64,000 bases of DNA from Sinorhizobium alkalisoli (GTDB lineage: Bacteria; Pseudomonadota; Alphaproteobacteria; Rhizobiales; Rhizobiaceae): positions 1,426,001-1,490,000 of the forward strand of contig NZ_CP034909.1 of NCBI RefSeq assembly GCF_008932245.1, written 5' to 3'. The position numbers and the translations under genes are program-made. Under the pieces are notes generated by a model. It did no database searches, was not told the DNA's origin, and saw nothing but the letters and a program-made list of their open reading frames with translations. The number at the start of each line of letters is the position of its first letter. Positions within the stretch are counted from its first letter, which is position 1. Below, one piece after another: positions 26,775 through 38,687 of this stretch.

Positions 26775-27683
26775 ATGGGGGTATTCATGGCGCTCGATTG
26801 GGACAAACTGCGCATATTTCACGCGGCGGCCGAGGCTGGCTCGTTCACGCATGCGGCAGATAAGCTCCATCTGTCGCAATCCGCCATCAGCCGGCAGGTC
26901 AGTGCGCTCGAGCAGGACGTCGGCATCAAGCTGTTTCATCGCCATGCCCGCGGTTTGATTCTGACCGAACAGGGCGAGATGCTTTACCGCACCGCGCATG
27001 AAGTGCTGATGAAGCTCGAAAGCATCAAGGCGCAACTGAGCGAGACCACTGACAAGCCCAGCGGCAAGCTCCGCATCACGACGACTGTCGGTCTCGGCCA
27101 GGGCTGGCTGACCGACAAGATCCAGGAGTTCATGACGCTTTATCCGGATGTGCAGGTCCAACTCATTCTCGACAACGAAGAGCTCGACGTGAACATGCGG
27201 CATGCCGATTGCGCGATCCGGCTGCGCCAGCCGCAGCAGTCGGATCTGATCCAGCGCAAGCTGTTTACGGTGCACATGCATGTCTATGCGGCGCCGTCCT
27301 ACATCAACAAGCATGGCGAGCCCCACACGCTGGAGGAACTGGATAATCACCGCATCATCACCTTCGGCGAGCCGGCCCCGAACTATTTGCTGGACGTGAA
27401 CTGGCTGGAAATCGCCGGCCGTGATCCGGACAATCCGCGTATCTCGCACCTGCAGATCAACAGCCAGACGTCCATCAAGCGCGCCTGCCTGCTCGGGATC
27501 GGGATCGCCATGCTGCCCGACTACATCGTCGGTCGCGACCCCGGCTTGATCCAGCTTCCGATCAGCGCCGAGATTCCCTCGTTCGATACGTATTTCTGCT
27601 ATCCGGACGAATTGAAGAACTCGGCGAAGCTCAAGGTCTTCCGTGATTATATCGTCGCCAAGTCCCGAAATTGGAATTTTTGA
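26775..27683 (+). CDS. lsrB: LysR-type regulator LsrB
   Basis: A 302-residue LysR regulator. The N-terminal winged helix is DWDKLRIFHAAAEAGSFTHAA...LSQSAISRQVSALEQ; the rest is the effector domain. In S. meliloti LsrB controls redox, LPS and symbiosis genes and senses oxidants through Cys residues; this protein has Cys146, Cys238 and Cys275 when numbered from 26775. A second start at 26787 has a GGGGG ribosome site and is a real alternative. The gene lies 202 bases after trxB, separated by a RIME-like repeat, and is followed by two AbcR small RNAs, as in S. meliloti. Confidence 0.93.
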   Translation: MGVFMALDWDKLRIFHAAAEAGSFTHAADKLHLSQSAISRQVSALEQDVGIKLFHRHARGLILTEQGEMLYRTAHEVLMKLESIKAQLSETTDKPSGKLRITTTVGLGQGWLTDKIQEFMTLYPDVQVQLILDNEELDVNMRHADCAIRLRQPQQSDLIQRKLFTVHMHVYAAPSYINKHGEPHTLEELDNHRIITFGEPAPNYLLDVNWLEIAGRDPDNPRISHLQINSQTSIKRACLLGIGIAMLPDYIVGRDPGLIQLPISAEIPSFDTYFCYPDELKNSAKLKVFRDYIVAKSRNWNF

Positions 27684-27852
27684 CGGCCCGGACATGCCCG
27701 ATTTCTGGGCGCAGGTTCGCACGAAGGCTAAATAACTGTTTTCTTGGTTTTATTTGCGTCTCCGTGGAGTTTTTGCCCCGCATCTGTTTCATTGTGCGCC
27801 GCAAAAATGTGCAGCGATGCGCGCACGGCATGGCTGACATGCATATTAAATG

Positions 27853-27881
27853 ATTGCTCACCGCCCAAAAAAACAGCATAC
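27853..27881 (+). promoter_or_regulatory. Promoter of the first AbcR RNA
   Basis: ATTGCT (27853-27858), a 17-base spacer and GCATAC (27876-27881), eight bases before the inferred RNA start at 27889. Confidence 0.4.
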
Positions 27882-27888
27882 CACACAC

Positions 27889-28009
27889 AGCTGATGCATC
27901 TTTGGTGGCTTCTCCTCCCAGTGCCACCGCAGCAGCTGTTCCCCTCTGGAGGTTTTAATTACCTTCACAACTATAAAGGGCCCAAGTTCTCTTGCGGCCC
28001 TCTTTTTTT
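27889..28009 (+). ncRNA. abcR1: AbcR-type small RNA, first copy
   Basis: About 121 nucleotides from GCTGATGCATC to a GGGCCC...GCGGCCC terminator hairpin with seven T. It contains an unpaired anti-Shine-Dalgarno stretch, TCTCCTCCC near 27911, and a second CCCCTCTGGAGG. AbcR RNAs are Hfq-dependent and repress ABC-transporter messages. A homologous copy follows 84 bases downstream. In S. meliloti the pair lies directly after lsrB; which copy is AbcR1 is assigned from memory of the order. Confidence 0.85.
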
Positions 28010-28056
28010 GTTCGCTATTCGTGCAGCCGTCAGTTGAGATTTCTTATGGGAACGCA

Positions 28057-28085
28057 CTTGAAAGCCGGCTGGCTCCTGCCCATAT
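28057..28085 (+). promoter_or_regulatory. Promoter of the second AbcR RNA
   Basis: CTTGAA (28057-28062), exactly 17 bases, then CCATAT (28080-28085). This fits the rhizobial sigma-70 consensus CTTGAC-N17-CTATAT well and lies seven bases before the inferred start at 28093. Confidence 0.65.
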
Positions 28086-28092
28086 CTCTCTT

Positions 28093-28209
28093 GGCTGATG
28101 CATTTGGCGGCTTTCTCCTCCCCGGCCGCAGCAGCAGCCGTTCCCCTCTGGAGGTTTTTCAAACCTTCACAACTGACAGGGCCCAAGTTCTCTTGCGGCC
28201 CTTTTTTTT
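28093..28209 (+). ncRNA. abcR2: AbcR-type small RNA, second copy
   Basis: About 117 nucleotides, homologous to the preceding RNA: GGCTGATGCATTTGGCGGC, TTCTCCTCCCC (anti-Shine-Dalgarno), CCGTTCCCCTCTGGAGG, then CTTCACAACTGACAGGGCCC and a terminator CAGGGCCC...GCGGCCC with eight T. It has its own good promoter, so the two copies can be expressed independently. Confidence 0.85.
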
Positions 28210-28387
28210 GCCGCGCGGAACTACAGCGCCCCGCGTCTTGCCGAGCAGCTTCCCTGCGTATCCGGGCGCCCGTACCTGCGCACAGGCGCGCGCCTGATTG
28301 AGGAAGCCGGCACGTCGGCGTAACGGGTGTTTCCCGTCGGCGGCGAAGATGCTACTTTTGCGCAATCGGTCGTCGCTGAGGAGCCGC

Positions 28388-29368
28388 ATGGTCGAACAAG
28401 GCAGAGCGGGCAGATGCCACATCTGGGGCAACCGTTTGGGACGTCTGGCTCGCGCTGCCGGAGCAGCCGCCGTGGCCATCTGGCACGTTATCGGCGTCGG
28501 CGGCCCTGCCGAAGCACGGCCGGATGGGCCCGTTCCGCTGAAATGCATCTATGTCGGCAACTCGGCAGCAGATCCGTCCGTACGTCTTTGCATAAGGCGC
28601 GAGAATTTCGCACGCGACGTCTGCAGTATCATCGAGCATTATGCTGATACGAATGGTCTCCCGGCGACGTTCTTCGCCCGATTGATCTGGCGCGAGAGCC
28701 TGTTTCAACCGGACGCTGTCAGTCCCAAGGGAGCCGAGGGGATCGCTCAGTTCATGCCGGCGACTGCAAAATTGCGGGGCCTCGCCAACAGTTTCGATGC
28801 GGTAGCCGCACTCGGCAAGTCGGCCGAGTATCTGAGCGAACTCAAGCTTCGCTATGGCAATCTCGGATTTGCCGCGGCGGCCTACAATGCCGGCGAAGCC
28901 GGGCTCGAGCGTTTCCTGGAGAGGGACAGGCTGCCCTATGAGACGCGCAACTATGTCCTGGCGATCACCGCCCATCCGGTCGAGGATTGGCGAGACAACC
29001 CGCCAAAGGCGCTCGACCTCTCGCTCGACAAGGATAAAAACTTTCTGGAGGGCTGTGTAGCGCTTGCGAACACCCGCCGGCTGCGTGAGATCGCCGTTGC
29101 CGACGAGGCGGCTTGGGCGCCCTGGGGCGTTCAACTGGCAGCCCATTTCCAGAAGGCCGTCGCGCAGCGAATGTTCCTGAATGCCGTGAAGCGGCTGCCG
29201 GCGCCGATCAGCAGTGAAAAGGCCCTGCTCGTGCGGGAGCGAAACGGCAGTTTCGGAGCGAGAGGCCGATACGCCGCCCGGATCGGCCGCCAGACGCGCG
29301 CCGAGGCAGATGAGTTGTGCGCCGCCGTTCGCCGGAGCGGCGGGTCCTGCATCGTCTTCAAGAACTGA
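28388..29368 (+). CDS. Lytic transglycosylase (SLT domain)
   Basis: A 326-residue exported lytic transglycosylase that cleaves peptidoglycan glycan strands. A signal-like segment (LARAAGAAAVAIWHVIGVGGPAEA) is followed by the SLT fold: FFARLIWRESLFQPDAVSPKG with the catalytic Glu in RES, then EGIAQFMPATA and AAAYNAGEAGLERFL. The C-terminal part ends with SGGSCIVFKN and may be a small substrate-recognition module (SPOR-like), uncertain. The ATG at 28388 has GGAG seven bases before it and is preferred over the frame start at 28298. Rhizobial homologues occur as several copies. Confidence 0.9.
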   Translation: MVEQGRAGRCHIWGNRLGRLARAAGAAAVAIWHVIGVGGPAEARPDGPVPLKCIYVGNSAADPSVRLCIRRENFARDVCSIIEHYADTNGLPATFFARLIWRESLFQPDAVSPKGAEGIAQFMPATAKLRGLANSFDAVAALGKSAEYLSELKLRYGNLGFAAAAYNAGEAGLERFLERDRLPYETRNYVLAITAHPVEDWRDNPPKALDLSLDKDKNFLEGCVALANTRRLREIAVADEAAWAPWGVQLAAHFQKAVAQRMFLNAVKRLPAPISSEKALLVRERNGSFGARGRYAARIGRQTRAEADELCAAVRRSGGSCIVFKN

Positions 29369-29420
29369 TCGGGGAGCTCGGCGACCAGCTTGGGCCGTCA
29401 TGCATAAAGGGTCGCTTGTG

Positions 29421-29449
29421 AAAAAGCCCGCCGGTCTGGCGGGCTTTGT
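29421..29449 (-). terminator. Terminator between gyrA and the transglycosylase gene
   Basis: AAAGCCCGCC pairs with GGCGGGCTTT around a 5-6 base loop. On the minus strand it ends in TTTTT, serving gyrA; the plus-strand side has fewer T but could also stop the convergent gene. Confidence 0.8.
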
Positions 29450-29468
29450 TGTCGCGATGCGCCTGAGA

Positions 29469-32252
29469 TCAATCTTCCGCGTCGGCCGGAGGCTCGGCCA
29501 CGATGGACTCGCCGGCGGTCACGACTTCCTCGATCCCGTCCTCGCCCTCCGGCTCGCTGATCCGTTCGACGGAGACCACCTTCTCGTCCTTTGCCGTCGA
29601 GAAGATCGTGACGCCCTTGGTGGCGCGGCTTGCCAGTCGAATGCCGTCGACCGGCACGCGGATCAGCTGTCCACCGTTGGACACGAGCATGATCTGGTCG
29701 TTGTGCTCGATCGGGAATGCCGCAACCAGTTCGCCGATCTCGGCCGTCTTGGAGGTGTCGGTGGCCCGGATGCCCTTGCCGCCCCGGCCGGAGGTGCGGA
29801 AATCATAGGACGAGGACCGCTTGCCGAACCCCTTTTCCGAGAGCGTCAGCACGAACTGCTCGCGTGCCTTGAGTTCCTCATAGCGCTCGTTGGTGAGTTC
29901 GCCGCCATTGGTGACCTCCTCGCCGACGAGTACGATCTCCTCGTCCTCGCCGGTCGTCGCCCGCCGTTCGGCCGCCGAACGACGCAGATAGGCGGCGCGT
30001 TCCCAGGGCTCGGCATCGACATGGGCGACGATCGCCATCGAGATGATCCGGTCGCCTTCCCCGAGCGAGATGCCGCGGACGCCGATCGAATTGCGCCCCG
30101 CAAAAACACGTACGTCGGAGACGGGGAAGCGGATGCATTGCCCGAGGGCCGTCGTCAGCAGCACGTCGTCGAATTCGGTGCAGGTGTCGACCGAGAGGAT
30201 CTCGTCGCCCTCCTCGTCGAACTTCATCGCGATCTTGCCGTTGCGGTTGACCTGGACGAAGTCGGACAGCTTGTTGCGGCGGACGGTGCCGCGCGTCGTC
30301 GAGAACATGACGTCCAGGTTTTCCCAGGTCGTCTCGTCCTCGGGCAGCGGCATGATCGTGGTGATGCGTTCGCCGCGTTCGAGCGGCAGCATGTTGATCA
30401 GCGCCTTGCCGCGCGATTGCGGCGTGCCGATCGGCAGCCGCCAGACCTTCTCCTTGTAGACGATGCCGCGCGAGGAGAAGAACAGGACCGGCGTATGGGT
30501 GTTGGCCACGAATAGCCGGGTAACGAAATCCTCGTCGCGCGTCGCCATGCCGGAGCGGCCCTTGCCGCCGCGGCGCTGTGCCCGATAGGTCGTCAGCGGC
30601 ACGCGCTTGATGTAACCGAGGTGCGACACGGTCACCACCATGTCCTCGCGGGCGATCAGATCCTCGTCGTCCATGTCCGGACCGCCATCGGCGATCTCGG
30701 TGCGGCGCGGCGTGCCGAATTCGTTGCGGACGGCGGCAAGCTCGTCCTTGACGATCTGCATGATTCTGAGCCGCGAGGAGAGGATGTCGAGATAATCCCG
30801 GATTTCCTCGCCGATCTTGTTGAGCTCTCCGCCGATCTCGTCCCGGCCAAGCGCGGTCAGGCGTTGCAGGCGGAGGTCGAGAATGGCACGCGCCTGCTCT
30901 TCCGAGAGATTGTAGGTGCCGTCGTCATTGATCCGGTGGCGCGGATCGTCGATCAGCCGGATCAGCGCATCGACCTCATGGGCCGGCCAGCGGCGTTCCA
31001 TCAGCTGCTCGCGCGCGCTCTGCGGATCGGGCGCGTGGCGGATGAGCTTGATCACTTCGTCGATATTGGCGACGGCGATGGCGAGACCGACCAGGACATG
31101 CGCCCGCTCGCGTGCCTTGCGCAGCAGGTATTTCGTTCGCCGGCTAACAACATCCTCGCGGAACGAGACGAAGGCGCGCAGCATGTCGAGCAGCGTCATC
31201 TGCTCCGGCTTGCCGCCGTTCAGCGCCACCATGTTGCAGCCGAAGGAGGTCTGCAGCGGCGTGTAGCGGTAAAGCTGGTTGAGAATGACATCGGCATTGG
31301 CATCGCGCTTTAGCTCGATCACGACGCGGTAACCTTGCCGGTCCGACTCGTCGCGGAGATCCGAGATGCCCTCGATGCGCTTCTCGCGCACCAGTTCGGC
31401 CATCTTCTCGATCATCGTCGCCTTGTTCACCTGATAGGGAATCTCGGTGATGATGATCTGTTCGCGGTCGCCGCGCATCGGCTCGATATGGGCGCGCCCG
31501 CGCATGATCACCGAGCCGCGGCCGGTCTCATAGGCCTGGCGGATGCCGGCACGGCCAAGGATCAGCGCCCCCGTCGGAAAGTCCGGACCGGGAATGATCT
31601 GCATCAGTTCCGGCAGTTCGATTGCCGGATCGTCGATCAGCGCGATGCAGCCGTCGATGACTTCGCCGAGATTGTGCGGCGGAATGTTGGTCGCCATGCC
31701 GACGGCGATGCCGCCGGCGCCATTGACGAGCAGGTTCGGAAATTTCGCCGGAACGACGACGGGTTCCTGCAGGGTGCCGTCGTAGTTCTCGCGGAAATCG
31801 ACCGTTTCCTTGTCGAGATCGTCGAGCAGCGAATGGGCGGCCTTCTGCAGCCGGCATTCGGTGTAGCGTTCGGCCGCAGGCGGATCGCCGTCCACCGAGC
31901 CGAAATTGCCCTGGCCGTCGATCAGCGGCAGTCGCAGCGACCAATCCTGCGCCATGCGCGCCAGCGCGTCGTAGATCGCCATGTTGCCGTGCGGATGGTA
32001 TTTACCCATCACGTCACCGGTGACGCGGGCGCATTTGACGTATTTCTTGTTCCAGTCGATGCCGAGTTCGCTCATCCCGTAGAGGATGCGCCGGTGAACC
32101 GGTTTCAGCCCGTCGCGCACATCGGGAAGCGCGCGCGAGACGATCACGCTCATGGCGTAATCCAGGTAGGACCGCTGCATTTCCTCGATGATGGAAATCG
32201 GCTCGATGCCTGGCGGAGTCTTTCCGCCGCCGGGAGTGCTTTGTTCAGTCAA
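29469..32252 (-). CDS. gyrA: DNA gyrase subunit A
   Basis: A 927-residue GyrA, the DNA-cutting subunit of gyrase. The N-terminal breakage-reunion domain has the catalytic Tyr130 in AAERYTE; the C-terminal half is the six-bladed DNA-wrapping domain, with the GyrA-box type sequence [10 protein letters not shown] near residue 567. In the quinolone pocket the sequence is [14 protein letters not shown], so the positions equal to E. coli Asp82 and Ser83 are Asn90 and Met91. The acidic C-terminal tail ends in EPPADAED. Single gene, converging on the transglycosylase. Confidence 0.98.
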   Translation of the reverse strand: MTEQSTPGGGKTPPGIEPISIIEEMQRSYLDYAMSVIVSRALPDVRDGLKPVHRRILYGMSELGIDWNKKYVKCARVTGDVMGKYHPHGNMAIYDALARMAQDWSLRLPLIDGQGNFGSVDGDPPAAERYTECRLQKAAHSLLDDLDKETVDFRENYDGTLQEPVVVPAKFPNLLVNGAGGIAVGMATNIPPHNLGEVIDGCIALIDDPAIELPELMQIIPGPDFPTGALILGRAGIRQAYETGRGSVIMRGRAHIEPMRGDREQIIITEIPYQVNKATMIEKMAELVREKRIEGISDLRDESDRQGYRVVIELKRDANADVILNQLYRYTPLQTSFGCNMVALNGGKPEQMTLLDMLRAFVSFREDVVSRRTKYLLRKARERAHVLVGLAIAVANIDEVIKLIRHAPDPQSAREQLMERRWPAHEVDALIRLIDDPRHRINDDGTYNLSEEQARAILDLRLQRLTALGRDEIGGELNKIGEEIRDYLDILSSRLRIMQIVKDELAAVRNEFGTPRRTEIADGGPDMDDEDLIAREDMVVTVSHLGYIKRVPLTTYRAQRRGGKGRSGMATRDEDFVTRLFVANTHTPVLFFSSRGIVYKEKVWRLPIGTPQSRGKALINMLPLERGERITTIMPLPEDETTWENLDVMFSTTRGTVRRNKLSDFVQVNRNGKIAMKFDEEGDEILSVDTCTEFDDVLLTTALGQCIRFPVSDVRVFAGRNSIGVRGISLGEGDRIISMAIVAHVDAEPWERAAYLRRSAAERRATTGEDEEIVLVGEEVTNGGELTNERYEELKAREQFVLTLSEKGFGKRSSSYDFRTSGRGGKGIRATDTSKTAEIGELVAAFPIEHNDQIMLVSNGGQLIRVPVDGIRLASRATKGVTIFSTAKDEKVVSVERISEPEGEDGIEEVVTAGESIVAEPPADAED

Positions 32253-32590
32253 TGTCGATCACGATCTTTGTTCAGAATCAGTCGGTTCTTTATAGTCGAA
32301 TGCGGCTTCGCGCGCCAATTTCGCGCCAATACGGCGTAAGGTTTTGAACAGTCTTTCGCCTCCGGGTCGGGCATTTTCGAGGCATGTGTGCGCCGTGCCG
32401 GTTTAAGCCATCGCGGTACGCTTGGCCACTGAAATCGACGTCGGGAACCGACAGCAATTCACAGTACTACAGGGGCGTTTGGGAGACTCGTTCGATGGCG
32501 CCCCGCCCGCCCCTTTCCAAGCGCGCGTGGCTTGCCTAACAATGCGGCTCCACAACCCGGACCCAGCCGGAGTCCGTAAAGGGGGAACGG
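32253..32590. other. Divergent promoter region gyrA/marC-type gene
   Basis: About 338 bases with no convincing coding frame. It should contain both promoters. No LexA site or strong hairpin was seen. Confidence 0.4.
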
Positions 32591-33220
32591 ATGATCGATA
32601 TCGACCTGTTGATCAATGCGCTGACGACACTGCTCGTCACGCTGGACCCGCCGGGTCTGGCGCCGATCTTCCTCAGTCTCACCGTCGGTTTGAACCGGCA
32701 GCAGCGCTTCCAGGTGGCGACGCGCGGCTCGCTGATCGCCTTCTTCATCCTGGCGGCCTTCGCACTTTTCGGTGACGGCATTCTCGGCCTGCTCGGCATC
32801 TCGATCGGCGCCTTCCGGATTGCCGGCGGCCTGCTGCTGTTCTGGATCGCCTTCGAGATGATCTTCGAGCGGCGCCAGGAGCGAAAGGAAAAGACCGGCG
32901 AGGCTGCCGTTACCAGGGATCACATCCACAATATTGCCGTCTTCCCGCTTGCCCTTCCGCTGATCGCCGGACCGGGGGCGATTTCGGCGACCATCCTGCT
33001 CGGCAGTTCCTTTCCCTCCGTCCTCGAGCGCCTGCAGCTTCTCGCCGTCATTGCGGTCTCGATGGCGCTTCTGTTCCTGGCTCTGGTGATCGCCGAACGG
33101 GTCGACCGCTTTCTCGGCGTCACCGGCCGGGCCATCCTCACCCGCCTGCTCGGCGTCATCCTTGCGGCACTCGCGGTGCAATTCGTCGTCGACGGCGTGC
33201 GCGCTGCGTTTGGCATCTGA
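32591..33220 (+). CDS. MarC family integral membrane protein
   Basis: A 209-residue protein with six predicted membrane helices, standard for the MarC/UPF0056 family. Marks are LLVTLDPPGLAPIFLSLT at the start, GIFRIAGGLLLF-like GAFRIAGGLLLFWIAFEM, and AVFPLALPLIAGPGAISATILL. The family was once linked to multiple antibiotic resistance but its function is unknown. A ribosome site AAGGGGG lies upstream of the ATG. Confidence 0.94.
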   Translation: MIDIDLLINALTTLLVTLDPPGLAPIFLSLTVGLNRQQRFQVATRGSLIAFFILAAFALFGDGILGLLGISIGAFRIAGGLLLFWIAFEMIFERRQERKEKTGEAAVTRDHIHNIAVFPLALPLIAGPGAISATILLGSSFPSVLERLQLLAVIAVSMALLFLALVIAERVDRFLGVTGRAILTRLLGVILAALAVQFVVDGVRAAFGI

Positions 33221-33237
33221 TCGTTCGAGAAAAGCAA

Positions 33238-33260
33238 ACGGCCCGCATGAAGCGGGCCGA
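33238..33260. terminator. Bidirectional terminator between marC-type gene and ssb
   Basis: CGGCCCGC and GCGGGCCG form an 8-base stem with a short ATGAA loop. On the minus strand TTTGCTTTT follows, serving ssb; on the plus strand it follows the marC-type stop by 18 bases. Confidence 0.7.
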
Positions 33261-33322
33261 ACGGATTCTGCCGCTTGAAAGGACGCGCGGCGCCGAAGAC
33301 ACAAGGCAGCGCCGCCACCCGA

Positions 33323-33838
33323 TCAGAACGGAATGTCGTCGTCGAGATCGCGCGAGAAGTTGCTGCCGCCCTGGTTCGGCTGGCCGCCGGCGCGACCGCC
33401 GGAGGATTGCCGCGGCTGGTCGTATTCCTCGTAACCGCCGCCGCCGCCGAAGTCGCTGCCGCCGCGGCTGGCCCCGCCGCCCTCGCCGCGACCGTCGAGC
33501 ATCGTCAGGGTCGAGTTGAAGCCCTGCAGCACGACTTCCGTCGTGTAGCGGTCATTGCCGTTCTGGTCCTGCCACTTGCGGGTCTGCAACTGGCCTTCGA
33601 TATAGAGCTTGGCGCCCTTCTTCACATATTGCTCGACGACCTTGCAAAGGCCCTCGTTGAAGACGACGACAGTGTGCCATTCCGTCTTCTCGCGGCGCTC
33701 GCCGGTATTGCGGTCGCGCCAGCTTTCGGAGGTTGCGATGCGCAGGTTGGCGATCGGCCGACCGTCCTGCGTGCGCCGGATTTCCGGGTCGGCCCCGACA
33801 TTTCCGATCAAGATCACCTTGTTGACGCTGCCAGCCAT
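33323..33838 (-). CDS. ssb: Single-stranded DNA-binding protein
   Basis: A 171-residue SSB. The OB-fold occupies residues 1-112 ([57 protein letters not shown]). A Gly/Gln-rich flexible linker follows and the tail ends in DLDDDIPF, the acidic tip that recruits replication and repair partners. It is divergent from uvrA, and a LexA box lies between them, as in many alphaproteobacteria. Confidence 0.98.
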   Translation of the reverse strand: MAGSVNKVILIGNVGADPEIRRTQDGRPIANLRIATSESWRDRNTGERREKTEWHTVVVFNEGLCKVVEQYVKKGAKLYIEGQLQTRKWQDQNGNDRYTTEVVLQGFNSTLTMLDGRGEGGGASRGGSDFGGGGGYEEYDQPRQSSGGRAGGQPNQGGSNFSRDLDDDIPF

Positions 33839-33962
33839 ATCACTTTTCCCGTGCTTGCCGCCGAACCGCCGGCCCGGCTTTCCGATGTCCCAAGAGCGCG
33901 CATCTTAACGGCCCGCCGCCGTCGATACGCCCCGCTCCGCGCGTAATCCACAACTGATATTT

Positions 33963-33977
33963 GTTCTTTTTTTGTTC
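33963..33977. promoter_or_regulatory. LexA (SOS) box
   Basis: GTTC-TTTTTTT-GTTC, an exact match to the alphaproteobacterial LexA consensus GTTC-N7-GTTC. It lies 125 bases before the uvrA start and 124 before the ssb start, so LexA could control either or both. Confidence 0.85.
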
Positions 33978-34102
33978 TAGCGATTGCCTATTATCCTGTC
34001 AACCGAATCGCAATTGATTGGCCTCTTCGCCGTTTGCGCCTCGACATGGGCGCAGTCGTCATTACATAGGGGGCTTCAAACGACCTGCAAAGCTGGCTTC
34101 CG

Positions 34103-37024
<2,922 letters not shown>

Positions 37025-37040
37025 CCGGCGCTGAGGACTA

Positions 37041-37147
37041 CGGCGCCGCGCGTCTTATCGGACGCGCGAAGGTCGCTGTCGCACTTTGAATTGCTGTCTG
37101 TCTTTGTCTTTCAATCGAAATCGATTCAAGGACACATGCAGCAGGTC
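37041..37147. repeat. RIME-like intergenic repeat, copy 3
   Basis: CGGCGCCGCGCGTCTTATCG, then GCGAAGGTCGCTGTCGCACT, AATTGCTGTCTG, TTCAATCGAAATCGATTCAA (imperfect palindrome) and ACATGCAGCAGG. Same block order as the copy at 26600. Confidence 0.6.
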
Positions 37148-37188
37148 CTTAAATGATTGCCCCCGCGCCGCGGGCTGAGGAGGAGATG

Positions 37189-37992
37189 ATGGCAGAAACC
37201 GGAACGATCCGCGTCGGCATTGGCGGCTGGACCTTCGAGCCGTGGGAAAGCAGCTTTTACCCTTCTGATCTCCCGAAGAAGCGGCAGCTGGAATATGCCG
37301 GCAAGGAACTCCGCACGATCGAGGTCAACGGCACCTATTACAGCTCACAGAAGCCGGCGACCTTTGCCAAATGGGCATCGGAGGTGCCGGACGGTTTCAT
37401 CTTCTCGCTGAAGGCGAGCCGATTCGTGACGAACCGCAAGGTCCTCTCCGACGCCGGCGAATCGATGCAGCGATTCCTGACCCAGGGCCTGACGGAACTG
37501 GGCGATCGCCTCGGTCCGATTCTCTGGCAGTTCGCCGCCACCAAGAAATTCGAGCCCGACGATTTCGAGGGATTTCTGAAGCTGCTGCCGGAGAAGCAGG
37601 AGGGACTGAAGCTCCGTCACGTGGTCGAGGTCCGCCACCCCTCCTTCCAGACCCCCGACTTCGTGCAAATGCTCGACAACTACAAGGTGGCGGCGGTGCT
37701 CGCCGAGCATGCGGATTATCCGATGATCGCCGATGTCACCGCCGATTTCGTCTATGCCCGGCTGCAGAAGGGCAGCGACGAGGTGGAAACCTGCTATCCG
37801 CCGCAGGCCCTCGATCTTTGGGCCGAGCGGCTCAAGACCTTTGCCACGGGCCGCGAGCCGGAGGGCCTCGAAAAGAGCGCGCCGGAGCGAAAGGCGGAAA
37901 GCCGCCCGCGCGACGTCTTTGCCTTCTTCATCAGCTCGGGCAAGGTCAATGCGCCGAATGGTGCGCGGGAGTTGCAGAAACGCGTTGATTGA
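37189..37992 (+). CDS. DUF72 domain protein
   Basis: A 267-residue protein of the DUF72 (YecE) family, a TIM-barrel fold of unknown function. Recognised by RVGIGGWTFEPWESSFYP at the start, TIEVNGTYYSSQKPATFAKW and FIFSLKASRFVTNRKVL, and the final DVFAFFISSGKVNAPNGARELQ. The ATG at 37189 (or the one immediately before it at 37186) has GAGGAGG just upstream. It follows uvrA after a repeat; a role in DNA repair should not be assumed. Confidence 0.92.
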   Translation: MAETGTIRVGIGGWTFEPWESSFYPSDLPKKRQLEYAGKELRTIEVNGTYYSSQKPATFAKWASEVPDGFIFSLKASRFVTNRKVLSDAGESMQRFLTQGLTELGDRLGPILWQFAATKKFEPDDFEGFLKLLPEKQEGLKLRHVVEVRHPSFQTPDFVQMLDNYKVAAVLAEHADYPMIADVTADFVYARLQKGSDEVETCYPPQALDLWAERLKTFATGREPEGLEKSAPERKAESRPRDVFAFFISSGKVNAPNGARELQKRVD

Positions 37993-38280
37993 GGCCGGCC
38001 CAGCGGCCTGTCTCCACGGGCCGGGCTGGACGCTTCCGAGATGTGGCTGGCCCTGACTCTGTGACGCCTCATGCCGCGGTCGCGAATCGGCACGCCGGAC
38101 GCATCACATCGCGGCGCGGCACGCAATCACGAGTGGCGCTGCGATGTCTCCCTACCCCTTATTTTTACCCCTAAAAAATTCGGTTTCACGGTTGCAGCTT
38201 CGCCGCCGGCGCAGACAACCGGCGGAAGTGCCTGATTTTCAACGACTTGATTGATGTCCCCGTTTTCCACAACCCATCCA

Positions 38281-38294
38281 CACAAGATATAGGG
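38281..38294. promoter_or_regulatory. Repeated motif CACAAGATATAGGG, possible NrdR box, upstream copy
   Basis: Differs at one base from the copy at 38557 and both lie in the 695-base region before nrdJ. The shape (CACAANATAT-A-GGG) resembles NrdR boxes, the sites of the ribonucleotide reductase repressor. Apart from these motifs, the region 37993-38687 shows no gene or riboswitch that I can recognise. Confidence 0.35.
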
Positions 38295-38526
38295 GTCAAA
38301 CTTCCGTCATAAACCACCCCTTGACGCCCAAAGCCGATTCACGGTTAATGGATTTCACGTTGCGACGGCGGCGGACCGGATAGTCAAGCGGCCGGTTCAT
38401 CCCTCCAAATCGTCGGTTCTGACCAGCGGCCAAACGGGCAGTCTCGGTGTGGCGGCAACGGCGGAGCTTTGCGCGGTTGCGGGTGCTGCCGGGGCGATTT
38501 CGGACTGGCGTAAACAAGCTGTTAAT

Positions 38527-38570
38527 ACTATATTTAGCGTTTGTAGCCAGGATAATCACAAGATACAGGG
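38527..38570. promoter_or_regulatory. Candidate NrdR box pair before nrdJ
   Basis: ACTATATTTAG (38527-38537) resembles the NrdR core ACTATATATAGT, and CACAAGATACAGGG (38557-38570) repeats the upstream motif. Their centres are about 33 bases apart, close to the three helical turns typical of paired NrdR sites. Confidence 0.35.
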
Positions 38571-38687
38571 TCACCCAGAGCTTGGGTTTCTCAAAACGGA
38601 CGAAAGCTGGAGCTGGCTGCAGAACGCTTGCGGCCGGGCGGGGTCAACTGCGCTCAATCGGCGCGAAGGCAATAAGGACACGGGACA

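Noticed and set aside
37993..38687. Cobalamin riboswitch before nrdJ
   Set aside because: Looked for because nrdJ needs B12; the conserved B12-box pattern was not found by eye in this stretch.
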